From contig DASXTC010000037.1 in NCBI GenBank assembly GCA_036505635.1, positions 62,001-126,000 of the forward strand: 64,000 nucleotides of DNA, in the 5' to 3' direction. The notes under the pieces were generated by a model. It did not search any database. It worked only from the letters and a program-made list of their open reading frames with translations, and was not told where the DNA came from. The stretch comes from DASXTC01 sp036505635 (GTDB lineage: Bacteria > Acidobacteriota > Polarisedimenticolia > JACPZX01 > DASXTC01). Below are positions 40,165 through 50,064 of the stretch, piece by piece. The translations under genes were made by a program, and so were the position numbers. Within the stretch, counting starts at the first letter, position 1; each line of letters begins with the position of its first letter.

Positions 40165-42849
40165 TCAGGCTCCGAGCTGCTCCAGGGTCTTCCGGATCCG
40201 CGCGATCCTGTCGGTGAGGTCCCGGTGCCCGGCGCGCACCTTCTCGACCGCCTCGGCCTTCGCCCGCGAGAGAAAGCCCTCGTTGGCGAGCTTCGCTTCG
40301 TGCACGGTCAGCTCCTTCGCCAGACGCTCGATCTCCTTGTTGAGGCGCGCGCGCTCCGCCTCGATCTCGGCGCCACCGGTCAGGAAGAGGGTGAACTCGG
40401 TGCAGGAGGTCACGCCGCGGATCGGCACCCACCCCTCACGCGCCGTCGAAAACTGGACAATCTGGGGGGCCGCGGAACGTGTGAGCCCGGCGATCGTGTC
40501 GCGGTGTCTCTCCAGGACCTGCCGCGCCTCCTCGGTGAAGGGGCGGATGTGCGCGGGAACGTCCCTGGCGACCAGCGCTTCCTTGCCCGCCGCCAGGTTC
40601 CGGCGCACGGTCACCTGCTCCATGAGAATCTCCAGCGCCCTCTCGGCCGCGGCATCCTCCATCTCGGGCTCCCGCAGGGGAAAAAGGGCTATCGCGATCG
40701 AGACGGGCCGATCGGCCGACCCGGCGGGCCGCGGCAGGCTCTGCCACAGCTCCTCCGTGATGAAGGGCATGAACGGATGCAGCATCCTCAACAGCCGGTC
40801 GATCACGTGTCCGAGGGTCCCCCTGGCGGCCTCCCCCGCCGGCGTGTTCGGCGCGGCAAGCGCCGGCTTGCTCATCTCGAGGTACCAGTCGCACAGCTCG
40901 TGCCAGGCGAACCGGTAGATCGCCGCCGTCGCCTCGTCGAACCGGTAGCTCTCCATCGCTTCATCGACGACCTGAGCCACGCGGCTGCACCGACTCAGGA
41001 TCCATCGATCGGCTTCCGACAGGTGCTCGCGGCGCGGCGGCGAGGACCACGCGCCCGCCTCGAGATGGGGCCTGGCAAACCGCACCGCGTTCCAGATCTT
41101 GTTGGCGAAGGCGCGGCTCCCGTCGAGCCGTCCCGGCGCCAGGGCCACGTCGGAGCCGGGTGAGCTGAGCGAGGCGTAGGTGAGGCGCACGGCATCGGTG
41201 CCGTAGGTCTCCATCAGCTCGAAGAAGTCGACGGTGTTCCCCTTCATCTTGCTGATCTTCTCGCCCTTCGCGTCGCGCACCAGCCCGTTGAAGTAGACAT
41301 CCTTGAATGGGATCTCGTCCATGAACTTGAGCCCCATCATGACCATCCGGGCGACCCAGAAGAAAATGATGTCGTAGCCCGTCACCAGCAGGGTCGTGGG
41401 GTAATACCGGCGCAGCTCCGCGGTCGATTCGGGCCATCCCAGCGTGGAGAAAGCCCAGAGCCCGGAGGAGAACCACGTGTCGAGGACATCGGGATCCTGG
41501 GTGAGGCTCAGGCACCCGCACGTCCCGCACTTGTCGGGATCGCGGCGGCTGACGATGGTGACGCCGCAGGAGTCACAGTACCAGGCCGGGATCCGGTGTC
41601 CCCACCAGAGCTGGCGCGAGATGCACCAGTCCTTGATGTTGCGCATCCACTCGTAATAGGTCTTTCGCCACTGGTCGGGCACGAAGCGGATCCGGCCGCT
41701 CTCGACCGCCTCGAGGGCGGGCCGGGCCAGCGGCTCGATCTTGACGAACCACTGCAGAGAGATCATCGGCTCGACGATCGTGTCACAGCGCTGACAGCGC
41801 CCCAGCGAGAGCAGGTGGTCCTTCTCCTCGAGAAGGAGACCCTCGGAGCGGAGCTGATCCAGGAGTCGCTCGCGGCACACGAACCGATCCATCCCGGAGT
41901 AGGGGCCGGCTTCGGAGGTCATTCGCGCCGACTCGTCCATCACCACGATTGGATCGAGGCCGAGCCGGCGACCCGCGAGGAAATCGTTGGGATCATGCGC
42001 GGGTGTCACCTTGACCGCTCCGGTGCCGAAGTTCGGGTCCACGAACGGGTCGGCGACCACGGGGATCCGCCGGCCGACCGCCGGCACGATGGCGGTGCGC
42101 CCGACCACCGCCCGGTGGCGGTCGTCCTCCGGGTGCACAGCGACGGCGGCGTCCCCCAGGATCGTCTCGGGACGCGTGGTGGCCACGCTGATCCAGCCGC
42201 CCCCTTCCAGGGGGTACCGCACCGTCCAGAGCTTCCCCTGCATCTCCTTGTGGACCACCTCGAGGTCCGACACCGCGGTACGGCAACGCGGGCACCAGTT
42301 GATCAGGTATCGGTCCCGGTAGATCAGCCCGTCCTCGTAGAGGCGGACGAAGACCTCGCGCACCGCGGCCGAGAGTCCCGGGTCCATCGTGAACCGCTCC
42401 CGGGACCAGTCGCACGAGGCCCCGAGCCTGCGGAGCTGTTCGCCGATCTCGCCGCCGAACTTCTCCTTCCAGGCCCAGGCCCGCTCCATGAATTTCTCCC
42501 GGCCCAGCTGCTGCCGGGTGAGCCCTTCCTTCTCGAGCTCCCGCTCGATCATCACGTGGGTGGCGATGCTGGCGTGGTCGCTTCCCGGCACCCAGAGGAC
42601 GTCGTACCCCGACATCCTCTTCCACCGCGCCACCATGTCCTGAAGCGTGTTGTTGAGACCGTGGCCGACGTGAAGGCGCCCCGTGATGTTGGGCGGAGGG
42701 ATCACCATACAGAAGGGGGGTTTGTCCGAAGCCGGATCGGCGCGGTAGAGGGATCGCTCCTCCCAGAGGGCGCGCCAGCGCGGCTCCACCCTGGCGGGGT
42801 CGAAGGCCCTCTCCATGCCCGCCGTGCTCGAGGTAACGCGATTCTCCAT
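40165..42849 (-). CDS. valS: Valine--tRNA ligase
   Basis: An 894-residue class I synthetase: PPPNITGRLHVGHGLNN (HIGH motif as HVGH), the editing domain (GDAAVAVHPEDDRHR…, ILGDAAVAV), WYCDSCG and the KMSKS motif as KISKMKGN, then the anticodon-binding domain and a C-terminal coiled coil (EAERARLNKEIERLAKEL) specific for ValRS. ATG 42849 is used. It precedes nadC by nine bases in the same direction. Confidence 0.96.
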   Translation of the reverse strand: MENRVTSSTAGMERAFDPARVEPRWRALWEERSLYRADPASDKPPFCMVIPPPNITGRLHVGHGLNNTLQDMVARWKRMSGYDVLWVPGSDHASIATHVMIERELEKEGLTRQQLGREKFMERAWAWKEKFGGEIGEQLRRLGASCDWSRERFTMDPGLSAAVREVFVRLYEDGLIYRDRYLINWCPRCRTAVSDLEVVHKEMQGKLWTVRYPLEGGGWISVATTRPETILGDAAVAVHPEDDRHRAVVGRTAIVPAVGRRIPVVADPFVDPNFGTGAVKVTPAHDPNDFLAGRRLGLDPIVVMDESARMTSEAGPYSGMDRFVCRERLLDQLRSEGLLLEEKDHLLSLGRCQRCDTIVEPMISLQWFVKIEPLARPALEAVESGRIRFVPDQWRKTYYEWMRNIKDWCISRQLWWGHRIPAWYCDSCGVTIVSRRDPDKCGTCGCLSLTQDPDVLDTWFSSGLWAFSTLGWPESTAELRRYYPTTLLVTGYDIIFFWVARMVMMGLKFMDEIPFKDVYFNGLVRDAKGEKISKMKGNTVDFFELMETYGTDAVRLTYASLSSPGSDVALAPGRLDGSRAFANKIWNAVRFARPHLEAGAWSSPPRREHLSEADRWILSRCSRVAQVVDEAMESYRFDEATAAIYRFAWHELCDWYLEMSKPALAAPNTPAGEAARGTLGHVIDRLLRMLHPFMPFITEELWQSLPRPAGSADRPVSIAIALFPLREPEMEDAAAERALEILMEQVTVRRNLAAGKEALVARDVPAHIRPFTEEARQVLERHRDTIAGLTRSAAPQIVQFSTAREGWVPIRGVTSCTEFTLFLTGGAEIEAERARLNKEIERLAKELTVHEAKLANEGFLSRAKAEAVEKVRAGHRDLTDRIARIRKTLEQLGA

Positions 42850-42871
42850 GCCGGGATTCAGGTGGGGGCGC

Positions 42872-43702
42872 TCACTTGGCCCCGCCGGCCTCCTCCTCCA
42901 GCTCGCGGATCCTCCTCAGGATGATCGCCTCCGCCAGATCGGGAATCACCTCCCAGGCGACCTCGCGCACGACCTTTTCCGAGATCCCCGCGACCGCCTC
43001 GCGCACCGCGCGGTCGATCGCCTCGGCAGGCACCGGCGAGGCCGCAGCGGGTGCGGAGCTGGTGGAGGCCGGCTGCGCGCCGGACCGGGCAGGCGTCACG
43101 GACGCCGTTCTGACCGGAGGAGGCGGGGCCGGCGGCTGGGGCGCGGGCATGGGCCGCGAGGAAGGACCCTGCGGTGTCTGTGTGTAGGGCTCCCTGGCGG
43201 ACATCCTCACGGTCTGGGCCGAAGCAGGAGCGAATGCCGTCTGCGCGGGGGGCGCAGGCCGGGGGGAAGGGGGTACCGATGCGCCGGTCACGCTCGCGGG
43301 GCGTGGCGCTTCGATCGGTCGGCCCGGATGAGGATGCGCCGTCATCAGATCCTCCACCTTGGCCACCAGCGCGCGCGATTCGAACGGTTTGGTGAGCCGT
43401 CCATTGGCGCCCACCTCCGCCGCGCGCTTCTCATCGTAGGGCTCGAACGCGCCGGAGATCAGGAGCACCGGCATCCACTTGAGCTCGGGATCCTGCTTGA
43501 CCTGCGCGCAGATCTCATAGCCGTTCCTTTCGGGCATGATGACGTCGAGCAGGGCGATGTCCGGCACGGCCATCCGGATCTTGTCGATGGCCTGGGCCCC
43601 GCTGCTCACACAGGTGACCTCGTAGTCGGCTTCAGGAAAGGTCAGCTCGACCACCTTCTGGATGGTGATGCTGTCGTCGGCCAGAAAGATCTTCCTTTTC
43701 AT
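42872..43702 (-). CDS. Response regulator with C-terminal helical domain
   Basis: A 276-residue protein. The receiver domain (residues 1-120) has D9-D10, phosphoacceptor D53 and K105 in the expected positions (FLADDSITIQKV, LLDVIMPERNG, RLTKPFES). A proline/alanine-rich linker follows, and then a helix bundle near the end (REVAWEVIPDLAEAIILRRI) of the type found in Myxococcus-like regulators and related receivers. There is no DNA-binding domain, so it likely works by protein contacts. It sits with two CheW-like genes, suggesting a chemosensory-type pathway, with no CheA or receptor nearby. Confidence 0.88.
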   Translation of the reverse strand: MKRKIFLADDSITIQKVVELTFPEADYEVTCVSSGAQAIDKIRMAVPDIALLDVIMPERNGYEICAQVKQDPELKWMPVLLISGAFEPYDEKRAAEVGANGRLTKPFESRALVAKVEDLMTAHPHPGRPIEAPRPASVTGASVPPSPRPAPPAQTAFAPASAQTVRMSAREPYTQTPQGPSSRPMPAPQPPAPPPPVRTASVTPARSGAQPASTSSAPAAASPVPAEAIDRAVREAVAGISEKVVREVAWEVIPDLAEAIILRRIRELEEEAGGAK

Positions 43703-43705
43703 GTG

Positions 43706-44137
43706 CTAGAGCGCTCCTTCCGCGGCCCGTGCCGCCTGTTGATCACCGAACCCGTCGTCGAAAATGCCGGCGCGGGAAAGCAGCGTGACTCCGTCGAGGA
43801 TGCCAGCTCCATCCGGTGGCCGGCCCCGCGCGGGCTCCGTCCTCTCGGCCAGCAGCCCGACGAGCGCCCCGTCCTGCTCGACGACGACGATGGCGCCCGC
43901 CGCGACGGCCGCACCGGTGGCCGTCGCTCCGAGCAGGTCGGCGAGCGCGTAGACGGGGATGGCTCTGCCGTCCCGCGTGACGACGCCCGCCACGCCGGGT
44001 CGCGCGAGCGGCACCGGGATCACGCCTGTATGTGGGAGTATCTGCCGGACCGCCGCCGCCGGCAACGACACCTGAAGGCCACACGCCGTCAGCATGAACC
44101 AGCGTTCCGAATCCTTCTCCATCGGTGAGGGTCTCAT
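43706..44137 (-). CDS. CheW-like adaptor protein
   Basis: A 143-residue protein starting at ATG 44137, overlapping the previous gene by four bases (ATGA). After a short lead, WFMLTACGLQVSLPAAAVRQI, then GVAGVVTRDGRAIPVYALADLLG follow the CheW SH3-like pattern (receptor-coupling beta-barrel), where R-x-x-I-P-V is the classic core. Identity in the loops is low, so it may be a degenerate CheW that links to other partners. It is followed by the response regulator gene with only a few bases between. Confidence 0.7.
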   Translation of the reverse strand: MRPSPMEKDSERWFMLTACGLQVSLPAAAVRQILPHTGVIPVPLARPGVAGVVTRDGRAIPVYALADLLGATATGAAVAAGAIVVVEQDGALVGLLAERTEPARGRPPDGAGILDGVTLLSRAGIFDDGFGDQQAARAAEGAL

Positions 44138-44526
44138 CTTCTCATCCGCAACAAGAGCTCTTCGTCCAGCAGCAGGCTGCGCCCGGTAATCGCGGGACGC
44201 CCTGCCCTGCCCCGGCGCCTGGCCGGAATCTCGATGATCCCTCTGACCGGAGGCTCCGGCATCGGAAACATATAGCCGGGCAGCGGGAGGATCCAAGAAG
44301 GGTCGATGTGCGCCGTGCCCACGGGCCGTCCGATCACCAGGGCCTCGAAGCGTCCCGCCAGCAGGGCCACGTGTCCCGCCGGCACCTCGCCAAGGTTGAG
44401 AAGCCCCGCCACGTCGACGGCGTCGCACCCCGCCGGCAGCGATTCGCCGGGAGCCAGTATTCTATCCACCGCCTCGAGCTTCAAGGCATAGGTCGCGCCA
44501 GCCAGCTCGAACATCAGGACGTGCAT
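44134..44526 (-). CDS. Second, diverged CheW-like protein
   Basis: A 130-residue protein starting with VLMFELAGATYALKLEAVDRI, matching the beta-strands at the start of CheW domains, with VAGLLNLGEVPAGHVALLAGR in the middle where the R-x-x-I-P-V core would be. The rest is not conserved and the C-terminus (DEELLLRMRR) is unusual. It is translationally coupled to the other CheW-like gene. Function is inferred only from fold and neighbours. Confidence 0.55.
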   Translation of the reverse strand: MHVLMFELAGATYALKLEAVDRILAPGESLPAGCDAVDVAGLLNLGEVPAGHVALLAGRFEALVIGRPVGTAHIDPSWILPLPGYMFPMPEPPVRGIIEIPARRRGRAGRPAITGRSLLLDEELLLRMRR

Positions 44527-44615
44527 GACAGATCTCCGTGGAGCGGGCCTCTTCCGCCCCTTGCGAGCCGGGGTGCGAGACGGCGGCCTCGCCGGTCTGG
44601 GGCAATCGCATGGCC

Positions 44616-45035
44616 TCAGCCACGTCGCGGCTGGATCCGTGTACGGACGAAGTCGATGATCTCCTGCGTGGAGGCCCCCGGCGTGAAGATCTCCCGGACG
44701 CCGGCCTTCTTCAGATCCACGATATCCTCCTCGGGGATGATGCCGCCGGCGACCAGCGCCACGTCCTGCGCCCCCTTCTCCCTGAGCAGATCGAGGACCC
44801 GCTGCAGCAGCGTCATGTGGGCGCCGGAGAGGATGGAGAGCGCCACCGCGTCGACGTCCTCCTGGATCGCCGTGTTGACCACCATCTCGGGGGTCTGGTG
44901 AAGGCCCGTGTAGATCACCTCGAACCCGGCGTCCCGCAGCGCCCGCGCGACGATCTTGGCGCCGCGATCGTGTCCGTCGAGGCCGACCTTGCCCACCAGG
45001 AGCCTGATCCGTCTTTCCTTCGTCGCTGATGTCAC
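44616..45035 (-). CDS. Methylmalonyl-CoA mutase, B12-binding small subunit
   Basis: A 139-residue cobalamin-binding domain with the D-x-H-x-x-G motif in VGLDGHDRGAKI and GGIIPEEDIVDLKKAGV, TPG near the end. It starts at GTG 45035 with GGGGGAG nine bases upstream. In several bacteria and archaea the mutase is split into this small domain and a separate large catalytic chain; the large chain gene lies 33 bases upstream on the same strand. Confidence 0.9.
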   Translation of the reverse strand: MTSATKERRIRLLVGKVGLDGHDRGAKIVARALRDAGFEVIYTGLHQTPEMVVNTAIQEDVDAVALSILSGAHMTLLQRVLDLLREKGAQDVALVAGGIIPEEDIVDLKKAGVREIFTPGASTQEIIDFVRTRIQPRRG

Positions 45036-45068
45036 GCCGGTCTTCTCCCCCTTACCTCGATGCCGCCA

Positions 45069-46751
<1,683 letters not shown>

Positions 46752-46779
46752 CGTTTCTCTCCAGTCTCCGGTGATGGAC

Positions 46780-47934
46780 TCAGGACGATCCGAGGAGCTT
46801 TCGCGCGATGATCAGCCGCTGGATCTCGGAAGTGCCCTCGTAGATGGTGGTGACCCGCGCGTCGCGGTAGATGCGCTCCACCGCGTACTCCTTCGAGTAT
46901 CCGTAGCCGCCGTGGATCTGCACCGCCCGGTAGGCGACGCGATTGCACATCTCGGAAGCGTACAGCTTCGCCATCGAGGCCTCGCGCGCGAAGTCGCCGG
47001 CGCCTGCCGAGGCGTCCTTTTTGCCGGCGGCACGGTGCGTGAGAAGGCGCGCGGCGTCGATCTCCATCGCCATGTCTGCCAGCATGAAGCGAATCGCCTG
47101 GAACGCGGCTATGGGGCGGTCGAAGGCCGAGCGGGTCTGAGCGTAGCGGCGCGCCTCGTCGAAGGCCCCCTGCGCGATCCCCACCGCCTGCGCCGCGATG
47201 CCCACGCGGCCGCCGTCGAGAGTCCACAGCGCGATCCTCAGCCCCATCCCCTCCTCGCCGAGCAGGTTCTCCGCCGGGACCTCGCAGTCGACCAGGTTGA
47301 TCATCCCCGTGACGGACGAACGCAGCCCCATCTTCTCCTCGTCCTTGCCGAAGGAGAATCCCGCCATGGAGGGCTCCACGAGGAAGGCGGAGATGCCGCG
47401 GCTTCCCGCCGCCGGGTCGGTCACGGCCATCAGCACGAAGACGCCACCGACCCGGGCGTTTGTGATCCAGGACTTGGCGCCGTTGAGGATGTAGCGGTCG
47501 CCGCGCCGCACGGCGCGCGCCTTGACGGCGGCGGCGTCGGAGCCGCACCCTGCCTCGGTCAGCGCGAACCCGCCGATGATCTCGCCTCTCGCCATGCGGG
47601 GCAGGTAGCGTTTCTTCTGGGCGGCGGTGCCGAACCGCGCGATGGGCGCCGCGGCTGCGGAGTTGTGGACGCTGACGGTGACCGCCGTGGAGGCGCAGAC
47701 CCGGGCGATCTCCTCCATGACGAGACAGATCCCGACGGTGTCGAGCGCCGTCCCTCCGTGCTCCTGCGGGATAGTCGTCCCGAGAATCCCCAGATCCCCC
47801 AGCCTCGCGACGATCCTGGCGGGAAACTCCCCGCGGCGCTCCAGCGAATCGACCACCGGCCGCATCTCCCGCTCGGCGAACTCGCGGACCATGTCCCGCA
47901 GCATCCGGTGGTCTTCGCCGAGGGTGAAGTCCAT
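46780..47934 (-). CDS. Acyl-CoA dehydrogenase (first copy)
   Basis: A 384-residue flavoprotein. Family motifs: GGFALTEAGCGSDAAAVKAR (FAD contacts), WITNARVGGVFVLMA, a substrate-loop region and the catalytic IYEGTSEIQR near the end. It oxidises acyl-CoA to the enoyl-CoA; the substrate class cannot be read from sequence. ATG 47934 is taken; a longer in-frame reading to 49119 runs through the neighbouring dehydrogenase gene and is spurious. It is 45% or so similar by eye to the copy just upstream, suggesting duplication. Confidence 0.9.
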   Translation of the reverse strand: MDFTLGEDHRMLRDMVREFAEREMRPVVDSLERRGEFPARIVARLGDLGILGTTIPQEHGGTALDTVGICLVMEEIARVCASTAVTVSVHNSAAAAPIARFGTAAQKKRYLPRMARGEIIGGFALTEAGCGSDAAAVKARAVRRGDRYILNGAKSWITNARVGGVFVLMAVTDPAAGSRGISAFLVEPSMAGFSFGKDEEKMGLRSSVTGMINLVDCEVPAENLLGEEGMGLRIALWTLDGGRVGIAAQAVGIAQGAFDEARRYAQTRSAFDRPIAAFQAIRFMLADMAMEIDAARLLTHRAAGKKDASAGAGDFAREASMAKLYASEMCNRVAYRAVQIHGGYGYSKEYAVERIYRDARVTTIYEGTSEIQRLIIARKLLGSS

Positions 47935-47957
47935 CGAGAGTCCCGCTCCGGCCGGCG

Positions 47958-49103
47958 TCAGCCCTTGAGAATCTGTCCCGAGATCACGAGCCTCTGGACT
48001 TCGGAGGTCCCCTCGTAGATCTCGCAGATGCGTGCGTCGCGGAAGTAGCGCTCGACCGGATACTCGTTGATGTACCCATAGCCGCCGAACACCTGCACCG
48101 CCTTGTACGCCACGCGGTTGGCCACCTCGGAGGCGAAGAGCTTGGCCATCGAAGCCTCCAGCGTGTAGCGCTCCTGCGTGTCCTTGGCGCGGGCGGCGCG
48201 GTAGGCCAGCAGCCGCGCGGCGTCGATCTCCGTCGCCATGTCCGCCAGGTAGAACTGGATCACCTGGTGCTGGGAGATCGGCACGCCGAACTGCTTGCGC
48301 TCCTTCGAGTAACGCAGGGCCTCCTCGAAGGCGCCCTGCGCGATCCCGAGCGCCTGGGCCGCGATCCCGATGCGCCCGCCGTCGAGCGTGTGCAGGGCGA
48401 TCCCGAAGCCTTTGTGGAGCTCGCCCAGCATGTTCTCCCTCGGGATCTCGCAGTTCTGCAGCACGATCTCGACGGAGCCCGAGGATGTGATGCCCAGCTT
48501 GGTCTCCGGCTTTCCGGTGCTGTAGCCAGCGAAGCCTCTCTCGACGATGAATGCGGTGATTCCCTTGGAGGAGGGCGCCGACGGATCGGTCTTCGCGTAG
48601 ACGATCGCCGCGTCCGCCGCGACGCCGTTGGTGACGAAGACCTTGCTTCCGTTGAGAATCCAGCGATCCCCATGGAGGACCGCCGACGTGCGGAGGCTTC
48701 CCGCGTCGGAGCCGGCGTCCGGCTCGGTCAGGCAATAGCAGCCGATCTTCTCCCCGCGGGCGAAGGGCTCGAGGTACTTCACCTTCTGTTCCGGAGTGCC
48801 GAACTTCGAGATCGGGTGGCAATAGAGCGAGTTGTTCACGGAGAGAACCACGCCGAGCGACGCGTCCACCCGCGAGATCTCCTCGATGATCATCACGTAC
48901 GAGAGCGAGTCCATCGCGGCGCCGCCGTACTCCTCGGGCACCATGATCCCCATGAGCCCGAGCTGGGCGCACTTGCGGACCTCTTCGATGGGGAAGCTCC
49001 TCGTGCGGTCGTACTCGGCGGCCTTCGGCCGGATCTCCGACTCCGCGAAGGAGCGGATGTTGTCCCTGAGCATCCGGTGCTCGTCGTCCAGCTCCATGTT
49101 CAT
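47958..49103 (-). CDS. Acyl-CoA dehydrogenase (second copy)
   Basis: A 381-residue acyl-CoA dehydrogenase with GCYCLTEPDAGSDAGSLR, WILNGSKVFVTNG, QNCEIPRENMLGE, VQVFGGYGYINEYPVER and the catalytic IYEGTSEVQR. Length and context fit the short-/branched-chain group. ATG 49103 has GAGGGA upstream. It precedes the first copy by 23 bases and heads a unit that ends with the methylmalonyl-CoA mutase genes. Its promoter lies at 49404-49433. Confidence 0.92.
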   Translation of the reverse strand: MNMELDDEHRMLRDNIRSFAESEIRPKAAEYDRTRSFPIEEVRKCAQLGLMGIMVPEEYGGAAMDSLSYVMIIEEISRVDASLGVVLSVNNSLYCHPISKFGTPEQKVKYLEPFARGEKIGCYCLTEPDAGSDAGSLRTSAVLHGDRWILNGSKVFVTNGVAADAAIVYAKTDPSAPSSKGITAFIVERGFAGYSTGKPETKLGITSSGSVEIVLQNCEIPRENMLGELHKGFGIALHTLDGGRIGIAAQALGIAQGAFEEALRYSKERKQFGVPISQHQVIQFYLADMATEIDAARLLAYRAARAKDTQERYTLEASMAKLFASEVANRVAYKAVQVFGGYGYINEYPVERYFRDARICEIYEGTSEVQRLVISGQILKG

Positions 49104-49468
49104 CTGGTCGTTCCCTCATCCGGTTGATGTACCGGAACTCTTCCTCACGGGCGCGATGCAGGACCCGGGACGGTGCACTGGTCGTCGCTCATCAGGAGCC
49201 CGGCAGGCCGACCCGACTCGGCGCGCGGAACGCATGCGTCGAAGAGACAGGCAATGGGGGAATGTGTGCCGCCTGTGGCCTCGTCGAGAATGATGACTGT
49301 CTCGTCCGGGCTGGGCGGTCTGACCGTCAGCAGCCTCGGCATCGCGTTCTGATCCAAGGGTGAACCGCGTTAAATACCTGAAAAAGTTGACAGATAGGCC
49401 CTCATGCTATCAGGGCGGGCGGAGGGGTGTCAAGGCGGAGCCCGTTGGGGGCGGGCACTCGCGGCGAC
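49104..49468 (-). other. 365-base leader region without a clear gene
   Basis: The promoter of the acyl-CoA dehydrogenase unit lies at its far end, giving a leader of about 290 bases. A minus-strand open frame at 49145-49357 (about 70 codons, TTG or ATG start) has no ribosome-binding site and no recognisable motif, so it is not called as a gene. No riboswitch fold was recognised. Confidence 0.4.
49404..49433 (-). promoter_or_regulatory. Promoter of the acyl-CoA dehydrogenase/mutase unit
   Basis: TTGACA (49433-49428) and TAGCAT (49409-49404) with an 18-base spacer on the minus strand. Confidence 0.5.
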
Positions 49469-50035
49469 TCAGGCCTGAGGCTCGATCAGGCCGAGGTTTC
49501 CATCCTTGCGGCGGTACATGACGCTGATGCGCTGGGAGCGCGAGTCGCGAAAAACCAGGAATTCGCGCTGGGAGTCGACGAACTCCAGCGCGGCATCCTC
49601 TGGAGACATCGGCTTCATGATCAGCTCGTTGCTCCGGATGATCCGAGAGGCGCTTCCGAGGCGAAGCGCTGAGCCGTCGGTCGGAGCACCCGGACGCGTC
49701 GAACCCTCCGCCGCCGCGGCCACTTCCTGCGCGGGCCGCGCGTGCTTGCGCCTCCCGGTCGCCTTGTCCTTGAGCCGGCGCGCCTGCTTCTCGATCTTGT
49801 CGACGACGTTGCCGATGGAGGCGTAGAGATCGCCGGTCTCGTCGGTCCCCGTGAAGACGTGGTGACGGCCCTTCACGACGATCTCGGCGATGTGACGGTG
49901 CTTCTCCACGCTGAGGATGGCGTGGGCCTCCGTGACGTCATCGATCCACTTGTCGAGCTTGGAGAGCTTGTCCGCGGTGAAGTCCCGGATGGCCGGGGTG
50001 ATTTCGATGTTGCGTCCCGTAAGATCCAGTTTCAT
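49469..50035 (-). CDS. hpf: Long-form ribosome hibernation promoting factor
   Basis: A 188-residue HPF: N-terminal domain (DLTGRNIEITPAIRDFTADK, HIAEIVVKGRHHVFTGTD) and the C-terminal dimerisation domain typical of long HPF (KPMSPEDAALEFVDSQREFLVFRD, VMYRRKDGNLGLI). It dimerises 70S ribosomes into inactive 100S. It follows rpoN by 29 bases, a common order (lptB-rpoN-hpf). ATG 50035 has GGAGACG. Confidence 0.95.
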   Translation of the reverse strand: MKLDLTGRNIEITPAIRDFTADKLSKLDKWIDDVTEAHAILSVEKHRHIAEIVVKGRHHVFTGTDETGDLYASIGNVVDKIEKQARRLKDKATGRRKHARPAQEVAAAAEGSTRPGAPTDGSALRLGSASRIIRSNELIMKPMSPEDAALEFVDSQREFLVFRDSRSQRISVMYRRKDGNLGLIEPQA

Positions 50036-50064
50036 TTTCGTCTCCGGTCGTGAGCCGGGCGGTA

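Noticed and set aside
38396..40432. Long minus-strand frame extending birA upstream
   Set aside because: The upstream part runs in another frame of nadC; birA starts at ATG 39277 in an ATGA overlap.
46780..49119. A 779-codon frame extending the first acyl-CoA dehydrogenase upstream
   Set aside because: Its front half is a shadow frame of the second dehydrogenase; the real start is ATG 47934.
49145..49357. 70-codon minus-strand frame in the leader of the acyl-CoA dehydrogenase unit
   Set aside because: No ribosome-binding site, only a TTG or weak ATG start and no motif; not supported as a gene.
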